DNA of 64,000 nt from contig JADFXM010000021.1 of the NCBI GenBank assembly GCA_015233565.1, positions 56,381 to 120,380 of the forward strand. Direction: 5' to 3'. Source of the DNA: Candidatus Rifleibacteriota bacterium. GTDB lineage: Bacteria > Muiribacteriota > Ozemobacteria > Ozemobacterales > Ozemobacteraceae. This document shows positions 18,201-26,361 of the stretch, in pieces. The translations under genes and the position numbers were made by a program. The notes beneath the pieces are model-generated. The model was not told the DNA's origin and ran no database searches. It saw only the letters and a list, made by a program, of their open reading frames with translations. Numbering within the stretch: the first letter of the stretch is position 1; every line of letters begins with the position of its first letter.

Positions 18201-18310
18201 CCTGATGGATCATCAATTCCAGGTTTGAACATCCGAAAAACACGGCTAGGTGGACCTTCATAAAATCGGAAAACTATTCCATCATTTGCCTTATTATTAA
18301 TATTGTCCAT
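15269..18310 (-). CDS. purL: Phosphoribosylformylglycinamidine synthase, large subunit PurL with N-terminal extension
   Basis: About 1013 residues, starting at the ATG at 18310, one base after the purM stop. Catalyses the ATP-dependent conversion of FGAR to FGAM. The core shows synthetase features such as EVIAQTWSEHCKHKEFAAEI, VWKVETHNSPSALDPYGGAL, GNGRDPMG-like GNNRDPMGTGRGGARLL and the second-half SGKDSMKN. The glutaminase is a separate gene (purQ), yet the protein is far longer than a small-type PurL of about 740 residues. The extra N-terminal part of about 170 residues (KVFLLYSNISSDQISDFALN) probably supplies the PurS function as a fusion, which is inference. No separate purS is seen in the operon. 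Confidence 0.92.
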   Translation of the reverse strand: MDNINNKANDGIVFRFYEGPPSRVFRMFKPGIDDPSGRLIAERIRKRKNVDPGRVKTSKVFLLYSNISSDQISDFALNGLKDEILHEIFIDVLPERKEGSFIVVAKLPGVTDDEGSSAQRVMEDLLRLPASHEQSVFTFDIFWFEKQLEKNLLEAIATDILGNKLINHFEVGKGLPHLDYNPKVKLAADPVTREISLPEDDSALFALSRDRLLSLNLQEMKAVRGYFLNPTVRNQRRNSGLPEQPTDCELEVIAQTWSEHCKHKEFAAEIRFLNRETGDEKTIDSLFSTFIKKSTQEIKKRFSDPENDWLVKVFSDNAGVVRIDEERLFVWKVETHNSPSALDPYGGALTGILGNNRDPMGTGRGGARLLFNTNVLCFGLPDFAGQLFPGQLHPKTVFQGVCHGIEDGGNKSGIPTVNGAIIFDDRFRGKPLVYCGTGAILSNEYFGRQSWDKEILPGDLIFMAGGRVGKDGIHGATFSSAEIDENSPHSAVQIGSPITQKLLSDFLEPACAQGLIRCVTDCGAGGLSSAIGELAQIPGGAIISLETVPLKYSGLKPWEIFLSESQERMILAIDPEKVAEITELANKFEVEITQIGVFTAQGVLDLRFDEKKVGLLSLDFLHDGVPKKVLRAEWRPPELSAPIVSEEAYYGESLIKLLASPNICSREPVIRRYDHEVKGRSVIKPLMGFFGDAPQDAAVIRIDFDSWTGIAVSNGICPKYGDIDPYHMSAGAFDEAVRQIISVGGSLPDPNSRGSFWSVNDNFCVPDSVFDPMTNPDGEQKLGKLVRMNEALYDMADFFNIPMTSGKDSMKNDFRWGEVKISVPPTVLYSMAAKIDDIRKCVTSEFKAPGDLIYQVGSTYDELGASEFLRLSGQLGDKVPKVRKEEAKRRYQAMSHAISKRLVESCHDLSDGGLSVALAESAFGGGFGANIDIITIKCELIAALFSESHSRFIVSVKGENRVAFEEIFGQDCHLLGCTTSEKILKIRKDKKVLIEEEIPKLLDSWKNSLDFGN

Positions 18311-18311
18311 T

Positions 18312-19460
18312 TCATTTTCCACTTTTTGCATAAAAAAGTTCGCGGGGAAATGCTCCACACGAGCGAATTTTCACTCCCGGTTCCGAAAGAATCGAGCCGC
18401 ACACTCGTGCGGTATAACCCGACTCTATTAATGCTTCAAGCGCTTTTGAAGCACTTTGGGGAGATACAATCAACAACATGCCATTTCCCATGTTCCAAAG
18501 GCGATACGCCTGTTCATCCTCAATCTTTCCCAATCGTTGCAATTCGATCATAAAGTCGTGAGGCTCAAAAACATTGTCCAAATAGGCTCCCAAGCCTTTA
18601 TATTTCAAAATTCTGCCAAGATTATCCGGAATTCCACCACCTGTAATGTGGGCAATTCCATTAACATCAATCCTTTTTCCAAAAAGCTTCAAAATCCCGG
18701 GAGAGTAAATTAACGAAGGAGTCAACAAAACCCTTCCCCAGGATTTGCTCTCAGCAAAATTGTTCAAATGCCAATCTTCACCAAACTTCCCACTTAGAAT
18801 TTTCCTGATCATTGAAAATCCGTTGCTCCGGAAACCGCGGCTTTTTAGAGCAATTATATGATCCCCAGGGGAAATTGCCGTCGCACCGGTAATCGGCTTT
18901 CGGCCCGGAGGAACAAACCCAATAGCAGTCGCACACCAATTGAAATGCATGCATTTACCCCAACCTCCAATACGAGAGCCTAATTCGGCAATCTCGCCGC
19001 CGGTAACCGAAATACCAGCAAAATTAGCTGCTTCGTACAACCCTTTCATTAGCTCTTCAACAATCGAATGATCTAAAGAATCAACATCGAGAATATTGGT
19101 AAGATTGGCAGGCTCCACTCCGTTGGCAATAAGATCATCGGTAACCATTGCAGTCAGGTCGTAGCCTAGCGTTGAATAATCTCCAACTCTCTCGGCAATT
19201 TCAACCTTTGTGCCAATTCCATCTGAGGTCATTCCGATGTAGGAGTCACCGTATTTCATGATATTGCAAAAAGCGCCGTCTATTTCAAGAGCGCTTGAGC
19301 CAAATAATCCGGCCCGATTAGAGAAAGTTTTCTTTGCCCACGCAAAAGCTGTTTTGGAACACGAATGGCCGCTGTCAAGATCGATTCCGGAAGAATTCGG
19401 AATCGGTGAATGAGTTTGGTTATTACCGGGATCAGTGGATTTGCTTTTCATCTGAGTCAT
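18312..19460 (-). CDS. purM: Phosphoribosylformylglycinamidine cyclo-ligase PurM
   Basis: 382 residues. Closes the imidazole ring, making AIR from FGAM with ATP. Marks are SDGIGTKVEIAERVGDYSTL, DLIANGVEPANLTNILDVD, SVTGGEIAELG and the C-terminal HITGGGIPDNLGRIL. The start overlaps the purA stop by 4 bp (ATGA), and its stop lies one base before the purL start, so translation of the three genes is tightly coupled. The N-terminal 30 residues are Ser/Asn-rich and poorly conserved; a second Met three codons on could be used. Confidence 0.92.
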   Translation of the reverse strand: MTQMKSKSTDPGNNQTHSPIPNSSGIDLDSGHSCSKTAFAWAKKTFSNRAGLFGSSALEIDGAFCNIMKYGDSYIGMTSDGIGTKVEIAERVGDYSTLGYDLTAMVTDDLIANGVEPANLTNILDVDSLDHSIVEELMKGLYEAANFAGISVTGGEIAELGSRIGGWGKCMHFNWCATAIGFVPPGRKPITGATAISPGDHIIALKSRGFRSNGFSMIRKILSGKFGEDWHLNNFAESKSWGRVLLTPSLIYSPGILKLFGKRIDVNGIAHITGGGIPDNLGRILKYKGLGAYLDNVFEPHDFMIELQRLGKIEDEQAYRLWNMGNGMLLIVSPQSASKALEALIESGYTARVCGSILSEPGVKIRSCGAFPRELFYAKSGK

Positions 19461-20665
19461 AGCTCCAACTCCAGAATTAAGGTTCTATCACGATCAGCCC
19501 CCAAAGAAACTATCGAAAAAGGAACACCAAGATACTCTTCTATGAAGGAAATATAACGCCGGCAATTTGTGGGAAGGTCGTTCGGGCTTTGCACTTTGGA
19601 AATATCCTCTTTCCATCCATCAAATTCCCGATAGATCGGTTTTCCGTTTAAATCATGCTCCACCGCTACTTTGATTTTTTCGAATCCCGATAGGCAATCC
19701 AGCTTTGTTAGTGCAAGTGAATTGAAACCGTTAAACATGCATGAATCCTTCATCAGTTTCAGATCCAGCCAACCGCATCTTCTGGGACGTCCTGTGGTCG
19801 CACCGAATTCACTGCCGACTTTTCGAAGTCTTTCGCCATTTTCATCGTTCAATTCAGTTGGGAAAGGCCCATTCCCCACCCTGGTACAATAAGCTTTAAT
19901 CACTCCGACGCGTTTTGTAAAATCGATGTAAACTCCCGAACCGGTTATCGCACCACCGATCGTAGTACTTGAGGATGTGACAAATGGATAAGTGCCATTA
20001 TCCAGATCCAGCATAGCTCCCTGTGCGCCCTCCAAAAGAACATTCCGATTTTCGGAAATTGCACGGTGAATTATATACCGGGTATCAACAATCAATGGTT
20101 TGATTTTTTCAAGGGACACCTGAAGTGGAACGAAGAATTCATCCCGCTTTTCCTTTTCAAGACCATACAAATTTACGCACTCATCGAACATTGAATTAAA
20201 AAGGTCTTTATATGAGCCATCGATGAAATTTTCCAGTCGGATCCCTATTCTTCTGGCTTTAGAAACATAACATGGGCCGATACCCCGACCGGTGGTACCA
20301 ACCGCGCCCCCTTCCCGGGCATCGATCCACTTATGCATACGCGTTACGACATGAGCGCCTGATGAAATCTTCAGTCTTGAATGGTCTACTTTTTCGCCGT
20401 ATTTGACAACCGAATCAACTTCGTCCACTAAAGATTCCGGATCGACAACACATCCACCGGTAATAATATTTTGGCAATGGTGATTAAAAATTCCTGAAGG
20501 GATCTGGTGTAAAACAATCTTTCGGCCATCAATTACCAAAGTGTGCCCGGCATTGGCACCACCCTGAAAACGAACCACAAAATCCATTTTCGAAGCCAGA
20601 AGATTTACAATTTTCCCTTTTCCCTCGTCGCCCCACTGCGCTCCTAGTACAATTGTTGAAGGCAT
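19457..20665 (-). CDS. purA: Adenylosuccinate synthetase
   Basis: About 402 residues from the ATG at 20665, with GGAG upstream; the TTG at 20677 lies inside the ribosome-binding site. GTP-dependent ligation of IMP and aspartate on the way to AMP. Motifs: GAQWGDEGKGKIVNLLA (P-loop), FQGGANAGHTLV, GTTGRGIGPCYVSKARRIGI, GNGPFPTEL, GATTGRPRRCGWLD and a final LGADRDRTLI. It is a little shorter than the typical 425-430 residues. It sits 15 bp after guaB, so both branches from IMP are encoded together. Confidence 0.95.
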   Translation of the reverse strand: MPSTIVLGAQWGDEGKGKIVNLLASKMDFVVRFQGGANAGHTLVIDGRKIVLHQIPSGIFNHHCQNIITGGCVVDPESLVDEVDSVVKYGEKVDHSRLKISSGAHVVTRMHKWIDAREGGAVGTTGRGIGPCYVSKARRIGIRLENFIDGSYKDLFNSMFDECVNLYGLEKEKRDEFFVPLQVSLEKIKPLIVDTRYIIHRAISENRNVLLEGAQGAMLDLDNGTYPFVTSSSTTIGGAITGSGVYIDFTKRVGVIKAYCTRVGNGPFPTELNDENGERLRKVGSEFGATTGRPRRCGWLDLKLMKDSCMFNGFNSLALTKLDCLSGFEKIKVAVEHDLNGKPIYREFDGWKEDISKVQSPNDLPTNCRRYISFIEEYLGVPFSIVSLGADRDRTLILELEL

Positions 20666-20680
20666 TTTTTTCTCCAAAGT

Positions 20681-22162
20681 TCAATTCGTAATAACACTTT
20701 CCGACCTAGGCAGGTAAATGTCGTGGACTTGCCCTTCACGAATGGAAAGGGCCGAAACCAATTCAAGTACTGAATTTTTTTGAAATTCTCTGACATTCTT
20801 TGCACCGCATGAAGAAAAAGTCGATCGAATTTTAGCAAGCGTTTCGATCAGATTATCAGAAAGCTTTCCGGCAAACTCAACATACCCCTCGACTCCCTCA
20901 GCAAATTTGTCCTGCTGATAACGTTGGGATCGCCATTCTCGGGCTCTTGGGGAACCTTCTCCCCAATAGGGTTTCATCACTCGATTGTTGATTACAACCT
21001 TTTCTGTTGGAGATTCCTCCATTCTTGCAAAATAACGTCCCATCATGACAGAATCGGCACCAAGTGCCATTGCTATGCAAATGTCCTTGGCATGCACAAC
21101 TCCACCATCAGCAATCAAAGGAATATATTCTCCTGTTTCCTGGAAATACTCATCACGGGCCTTAGCCACTTCAATAACGGAAGTGGCTAACCCACGTCCC
21201 GTACCCTTCTGCTCCTGAGTGATACAAATCGATCCACCGCCCATTCCCACTTTTACGCACTTCGCACCGGCGTGTACAAGAAATTTGAACCCTTCTGCAG
21301 TTATTATGTTTCCCCCAACCACCGGGATCTTTGGGAAATTACTGGATAACCACTTCAGAGCTCGTTCCTGAAAAACCGTAAAACCATCTGAAGAATCAAT
21401 TGCAAGAACATCGACACCAGCCTCAATTAGCCGGGGCGCCCGCTCCTGATAATCCCGAGTATTCAGCGCCGCGCCACAAAGAAGTCTCTTTTCAGAGTCA
21501 ACGGCTTCCAACGGGTTATTAAGATGATTCTGAATATCCTTTCGGAAGACCAAATAAAGCAACCGATCTTCGCGATCAACAATTGGAAGAACTCCGTGAT
21601 GGCTTTCGATGAGAATTTCGTTTGCACGCTTCAGATTGTTTATCTCAACTCCTACAAGGAGCTTTGAACGCGGAATCATACGATCTTCAACCTTAAAGTT
21701 ACCATGAAAATCCGCTTCAAAGTCATTTTTTGTAATCATCCCAAGAAGAATGTTTTGTTCGTTCACTACCGGATAAGTTGAATAACCAACCGTTTTACGA
21801 AGTTCCTGGAGGTTGGCAACTGTCATTTCGGGTTTAATTGTATATGGCTTCACGAAACCGGCTTTATACTGCTTAACTTTTTTTACCATAGCAGCCTGAT
21901 TTTCGGCAGTCTGAGAAACATAAATAAAAGCAATTCCACCCTGTTTTGCAAGTTCTATCCCCATTTCAGGACCAGACACCGATTGCATTGCAGCTGCAAC
22001 CAGCGGAATATTCAATGAAATCGGATTCTCGTCTCCGGGTGAATTAACCAACGGAACACGAAGATCAAGTTTTTCAACTACGGTTTCATCAGTTGTCAAT
22101 CCAGGCAAAAGTCTGAACTCTGCCAACGTTCTTGATGGCTCCATTATTATTCGCTTAGCCAC
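20681..22162 (-). CDS. guaB: IMP dehydrogenase, Tritrichomonas-like type
   Basis: 493 residues from a GTG at 22162; GGAGG lies 8 bases upstream. Oxidises IMP to XMP, the committed step to GMP. Two CBS segments lie at about residues 95-210 (VGYSTYPVVNEQNILLGMIT; HHGVLPIVDREDRLLYL). The catalytic Cys313 is in GMGGGSICITQEQKGTGRG, where most bacteria have GIGPGSICTTR. This loop, GRYFARMEESPTEK and YWGEGSPRAREW closely resemble the Tritrichomonas foetus enzyme, which is thought to have been acquired from bacteria. First gene of the purine operon; a 9-bp stem lies in its leader. Confidence 0.93.
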   Translation of the reverse strand: MAKRIIMEPSRTLAEFRLLPGLTTDETVVEKLDLRVPLVNSPGDENPISLNIPLVAAAMQSVSGPEMGIELAKQGGIAFIYVSQTAENQAAMVKKVKQYKAGFVKPYTIKPEMTVANLQELRKTVGYSTYPVVNEQNILLGMITKNDFEADFHGNFKVEDRMIPRSKLLVGVEINNLKRANEILIESHHGVLPIVDREDRLLYLVFRKDIQNHLNNPLEAVDSEKRLLCGAALNTRDYQERAPRLIEAGVDVLAIDSSDGFTVFQERALKWLSSNFPKIPVVGGNIITAEGFKFLVHAGAKCVKVGMGGGSICITQEQKGTGRGLATSVIEVAKARDEYFQETGEYIPLIADGGVVHAKDICIAMALGADSVMMGRYFARMEESPTEKVVINNRVMKPYWGEGSPRAREWRSQRYQQDKFAEGVEGYVEFAGKLSDNLIETLAKIRSTFSSCGAKNVREFQKNSVLELVSALSIREGQVHDIYLPRSESVITN

Positions 22163-22774
22163 TTAAATTTCCTCCATTCTTCCGAAAATCAACCCCTAAA
22201 TAGGCGATTCGCGCCCACTTCCTCGACTCACTGGAAATTCGGGCGCGAAAAACAACTCTCTCTGCATATTTATTTTTCATATTAAACAATTCATTAAGCG
22301 CAAACCCCTGATTATTGAACAGGCACCTCTAGCCTTCTCGAATGCCGGTTTATACCATGGCCAGCCCATTTTGGTCAAGAGTGTGAAATTTATCACTTTC
22401 TTGGTGAAACTTTAAACCCGACTTATATGAAAATATCCTCACCCTTCCTTGAAAATATTCTTGAACTACGAAAATTTTAAGCAAAAAAAAAGGGAGAAAC
22501 TATTTTCCTACAGTCTAGTTAACGTATAGAAGAACTTTTCATTCCCTTTTCTTCTGCTGAAGGATCAATTTATCCTTCTTGAACCTCTTTTGAATTGATT
22601 TCTGACCCTTTTTCGGAATTCACTTGCTCTCAGGATTTTTCTTGGCTAGGTTTCCCAGGTGCGGAAGGAAAAAGTTTCAACGTTTTTCCATTTCCCTTCG
22701 TTATAGACTGTAGTAGATACAAATATTTTGTGTGTTCCTCTTAGCAGAAAATTGAGATTTTTAAGGGGCTGACA
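22163..22774. other. Divergent promoter region between guaB and the gingipain-like gene
   Basis: About 610 bp with no gene. It contains the guaB leader hairpin and a second hairpin, GAAGGAT (22559-22565) with ATCCTTC (22572-22578) over a 6-base loop. AAGGGG before the ATG at 22775 is the ribosome-binding site of the protease gene. Confidence 0.5.
22208..22249 (-). promoter_or_regulatory. Leader hairpin upstream of guaB
   Basis: TTCGCGCCC (22208-22216) and GGGCGCGAA (22241-22249) are perfect reverse complements with a 24-base loop, about 45-85 bp before the guaB start. It is GC-rich in an AT-rich leader. It has no T run, so an operator or a translational control element is as likely as an attenuator. 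It matches no purine riboswitch that I recognise. Confidence 0.45.
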
Positions 22775-24847
22775 ATGAAAAATATGTTTGCGTTGTTCGT
22801 AGCGATGTTGCTTGCAGTCAACACCGTTTTTGCTGGTGAGATCCAACTCCGGAACGCTCAGGGTAGCGGGTTAGAGATGGTTTCCGAAAAAACGGACGGG
22901 AACGGCGGAATGTCTCTCCAGATGCGTTGTTCGCTTGACAAGCTATATTTTTTTGATGTCGAAACTCCCAAAGGCAGTTTCACAGTCCTGCACTCGCCTG
23001 ATTTCAACTTCGGTGGCGAGCTCGGCGCTCCCCAACTCCCTGTCATCAATCAGTTGATACGGATTCCGACCGGCGCGAAATGTCGCATAGAGGTGAAGAG
23101 CTATGACACACAAGAATACAACTTAGCGGACTTTAGCATTTCAAGCAGAATCTTCCCCAGGCAACCTTCAGCCCCTAAAGACGGTTCCGAAGTCCCCTTC
23201 TTCTTCGAGAATTCCGCATATGTATATAGTGGTTTTCGCGGGCAGCAGCTCACCGAGATTAAGGAAATCGGGATCATGCGGCACATGCGGCTCGCACATC
23301 TGTGCATTTCGCCCGTTGAGTATGACCCGCTGAAAAACAAAATACTCGTTTACAACAACATCGAGTTCGAAGTGGTTATGGATAGTGCCGATATGGAGGC
23401 CACACGGGCACAGGATGACGCACTCTGGTCCCCCGCTTTCAGTTGGATGGATTCGATGGTACTAACTCCAAAAAGTATGCGTTTCAGCAAAAGAAATTCA
23501 CTTTTGACTTACGTAATGTTTGTTGACCCGATGTTCAAAAATGAGATCGCTCCCTTCGCCGCCTGGAAAACCCAGATGGGCTATAAGGTTGATGTAGAAT
23601 ATACCGACCGTTTCGGTGCCGGGGAAACCATGCAAAAAGGAATAAAGGACTATCTCACGAAGTTGTACAACAGTCCAACCCCCGATATACCCGCACCGAC
23701 GTATGTTCTTTTTGTGGGCGACAATGAACAGATCCCGGCTTTCAAGGGGGTCACAAACGTTTACGAAACCGTTCATCCCACCGATCTTTTTTACGCAACA
23801 ATCACCCCCGGCGATACGCTTCCGGACCTCATCACTGGCCGATTTTCAGCAAGAAATGCCGGAGAGCTCATTCCCCAGATTGAAAAAACACTTGAATACG
23901 AAAAATACAACTTACCCGATCCCTCGTTTCTCGACAATGTAGTCCTGGTAGCCGGTTGGGATCCCACTTGGTCCAAAAGTCACGCTTTCGTTCAGCTCAA
24001 CTATGGAAAAAAATACTACTTTAACCAGGAAAATGGTTTCAAGAATGTGTCTGCATATTACTCCAACAGCGCAGGACAAGACGGGTCTCCAATTTTAGCT
24101 GATGTTTCACGAGGGGCAGGTTTTGTGAACTACTCAGCTCACGGCTCCACTTCTTCCTGGAAGGATCCTGCCGTTCAAATGTATGACGTCATGAGACTTA
24201 CGAACAAAGGAAAATACCCGTTGATCATTGCCAACTGCTGCCTCACGAACAAATTCGACCAGGATACCTGCTTCGGAGAAGCTTGGTTGAGGGCCAAAGG
24301 CGGAGGCGCCATCGGATATATAGGCGCTGCCAACAGTTCCCATTGGGATGAAGATCTTTGGTGGATGGTCGGGGCTTACCCCATAGTGAAACCCAACGAA
24401 AATTCAGTTCCACCACTCAAGGAACAAACCGGTATCGGCGCGTTCGATGTAATGTTTCAGGAAAACGGCATTTCCAACGGTGCTCTGGTACAAGCCGGCA
24501 ATCTATCAGTCGAGCGATCGAGTTCGTTTCTCAAGCAGTATTATTGGGAAATAATAGCTCTTATGGGAGATCCCAGTCTCAGAACTTGGTTCGGGAAACC
24601 GCATACAATGCAGGTCGACTTGGCACAGAATGTCAGCGCTCGCTCCACTTCGCTAAAAGTCGAGGCTCCGGCCGGTTCATACGTCGGAATAAGCAATGGC
24701 AACACTTTGTTGGGAGCAGCTTTCGTAGATGCCAACGGTTCGGTCGATATCAACCTCGACCCCATTCCTGAATCCATCGAGGCAACGATGGTAGTAACCG
24801 CCCCCAATGCCATTCCCGTCATCAAAAAGATCAATCTCCACAAATGA
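22775..24847 (+). CDS. Gingipain-like (C25 family) secreted cysteine protease
   Basis: 690 residues. Signal peptide MKNMFALFVAMLLAVNTVFA. Residues about 20-230 resemble the C25 propeptide, which inhibits and guides folding. The caspase-like catalytic domain follows. His456 lies in YSAHGSTSSW, and Cys489, the second Cys of IANCCLTNKFD, lies exactly 33 residues later, the same spacing as in gingipain R. CFGEAWLRAKGGGAIGYIGA and a final GDPSLRTW are also typical. An Ig-like C-terminal domain closes the protein; no type IX sorting domain is evident. It is expected to be secreted as a zymogen and to act outside the cell. Monocistronic. Confidence 0.9.
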   Translation: MKNMFALFVAMLLAVNTVFAGEIQLRNAQGSGLEMVSEKTDGNGGMSLQMRCSLDKLYFFDVETPKGSFTVLHSPDFNFGGELGAPQLPVINQLIRIPTGAKCRIEVKSYDTQEYNLADFSISSRIFPRQPSAPKDGSEVPFFFENSAYVYSGFRGQQLTEIKEIGIMRHMRLAHLCISPVEYDPLKNKILVYNNIEFEVVMDSADMEATRAQDDALWSPAFSWMDSMVLTPKSMRFSKRNSLLTYVMFVDPMFKNEIAPFAAWKTQMGYKVDVEYTDRFGAGETMQKGIKDYLTKLYNSPTPDIPAPTYVLFVGDNEQIPAFKGVTNVYETVHPTDLFYATITPGDTLPDLITGRFSARNAGELIPQIEKTLEYEKYNLPDPSFLDNVVLVAGWDPTWSKSHAFVQLNYGKKYYFNQENGFKNVSAYYSNSAGQDGSPILADVSRGAGFVNYSAHGSTSSWKDPAVQMYDVMRLTNKGKYPLIIANCCLTNKFDQDTCFGEAWLRAKGGGAIGYIGAANSSHWDEDLWWMVGAYPIVKPNENSVPPLKEQTGIGAFDVMFQENGISNGALVQAGNLSVERSSSFLKQYYWEIIALMGDPSLRTWFGKPHTMQVDLAQNVSARSTSLKVEAPAGSYVGISNGNTLLGAAFVDANGSVDINLDPIPESIEATMVVTAPNAIPVIKKINLHK

Positions 24848-24960
24848 TGATCGAAACCGACCGAAAGTTGAGTCGAAATTTGGTGGGAAAACGCTAAGGG
24901 ATTTGAGTTTCTCTTGCCCAACGCGTATCAATGGATATTCCACGGGAAATTTATCATCGC

Positions 24961-25081
24961 ATTTTTGTCTCGGCATATTTCATTCGGTACAAATCGACTC
25001 GCTTTTGATGCAAGGAAAGGAAGCGAAAATTTGAATCGGTACAAACAAAACATAAAAAATAAGGCATTTTTCGACAGACTC
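24961..25081 (+). repeat. MITE-like repeat, degraded copy
   Basis: About 120 bp that aligns imperfectly with 25305-25419 (shared CATTCGG(T/C)A-AAA, GCGAC-CGCT-TTGATGC, GCGAAAA, GGTACA, and the end TTTTTCGACAGACTCGT). The left terminal repeat is not recognisable. Confidence 0.55.
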
Positions 25082-25291
25082 GTTAAACCATTCATAATTA
25101 GTTCGTAGGTTCCAATCTTCTTGCCTGCTGAAGCAATTTTTCGACAACGTTGGGAGCCAAAGGCGATGAAGCAACCTTATTCGAAAAAAATTGAATATTC
25201 AGAAAAACGTCCAACGCTTTCCAATGGTGTTATGGAAAATCTTTTTTTGTAGAATTAAAGCATACCTACGGATTAATAATAATTGGAATTA

Positions 25292-25419
25292 GAGGCTGTC
25301 GGAAAATCTCGATACATTTTATTCGGCATAAAGCGACCCGCTGTTGATGCGAGAATGCGAGGCGAAAAAATGAGTGGGTACACAAAAAGATGAATTTTAG
25401 GGTGTTTTTCGACAGACTC
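25292..25419 (+). mobile_element. MITE-like element with terminal inverted repeats
   Basis: 128 bp bounded by GAGGCTGTCGGAAAA (25292) and TTTTTCGACAGACTC (ending 25419), which match as inverted repeats at 13 of 15 positions. GAGGCTGTC-type ends are known from several DDE insertion-sequence families. No coding capacity, so it would be mobilised in trans if at all. No clear target duplication is visible. Confidence 0.6.
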
Positions 25420-25442
25420 GTAAGAAAGGAAGAGTCTTGGTT

Positions 25443-26320
25443 TTAAGGGGTAGTGGAATCTCCCGAAGGTTGTCCAATCGTTCCATCAGAGGTCTGAGCA
25501 GGGGTTTCCTGATTTACGGGTTGTTCTGAACTAAAACCACCCTGGTCCATTTGTTTTTGTGTGGCATCCAAAATGTTATTTCCAATCTCCCCAGCGGTTT
25601 TTTCAAACTCCTCGGGAGTCATTTTCTTTCCAGCGTCGGTTTTTTCCTTAAATCGTTGACCTTGTTCTCCGCATCACGCAGAGCATCACGCAGAGCATCA
25701 CGCAGAGCATCTCCCAGGATTCCACCCTCTAAGTTTGGTCTGAAAACCGAGGACCATTTCCCTGGTTTGAAATTGTCAACCGTCTGTTTGAGAACTGCAA
25801 CTAAATTTCCTTTCGCTTCAATTCTGGCATTTGGTCCGTCAATTCTGTCATCACTACCTTCCCCAACCTCAGCATCTCCCTGAAGGACCTCCCATGTCCA
25901 GTTTTCGGGGCCACCCTCAAACGTTGGATTAGCCAACGAACTACGTTCGGGATGGTGTTCAAGATCATCATTTTCCCCGTCCATCGGATCTGGCGCTGAG
26001 GGGTCGTTGCTTGGATTACCACGTGAAGTTGATGATGAGGAAGAATCGGAATCGAAACCATCCGCGATTGCTACCTGGTGATTGGTTGCAACTTCGCTTT
26101 GAGTTGCCACTTCTGTAGAAGATGGATTTGGAATACTAATCAAAGAAGTATCCCGCGACAATGGTTTCTTATCTGCCAACACTTTTTCCCATGCCCATTT
26201 TGTGTTATCCCTAAACCATTTCGAAAATTTTGAAAGACGTTCATCTCCCAAAGAAGGCAAAAAGTTCTCCCTGAATCAATCATCCTGCAGTCGCTGCTTA
26301 TCGCCATTTTGGTCGCTCAT
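25443..26320 (-). pseudogene. Broken gene for an acidic protein with W-x-W-E motifs
   Basis: One coding path runs from the ATG at 26320 to the TAA at 25443, but it has two lesions. An in-frame TGA (26276-26278) follows 14 codons (MSDQNGDKQRLQDD) and precedes FRENFLPSLGDERLSK. A frame change is needed at a run of six A at about 25644-25650: the upstream frame ends in RKKPTLERK, while the other continues naturally as KKTDAGKKMTPEEFEKTAGE to the end. The product is acidic, with a Ser/Asp-rich linker, two aromatic motifs (TKWAWEKVLADK, ENWTWEVLQGD) and a 12-bp tandem repeat coding for ALRD. An alternative reading is two overlapping genes, the second a 59-residue frame starting ATGA at 25622. Function unknown. 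Confidence 0.6.
25671..25706 (-). repeat. 12-bp tandem repeat inside the broken gene
   Basis: Three full copies of GCATCACGCAGA plus a partial fourth. On the minus strand they encode repeated ALRD. The unit is a multiple of three, so copy-number changes would keep the frame. Confidence 0.85.
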
Positions 26321-26361
26321 TTTTTTCAGGAGAGAGAGAGATAGCAAATGAAAGAAAAAAT

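Larger units (their letters stand above)
24848..25442. other. Intergenic region carrying two MITE-like repeats
   Basis: No gene is supported in this stretch of about 595 bp between the protease gene and the converging broken gene. The two related repeats occupy about 250 bp of it. Confidence 0.55.

Noticed and set aside
26276..26278. In-frame TGA as tryptophan (reassigned stop)
   Set aside because: TGA ends several intact genes here (purM, purL and others), so a general reassignment is excluded; a nonsense mutation is simpler.
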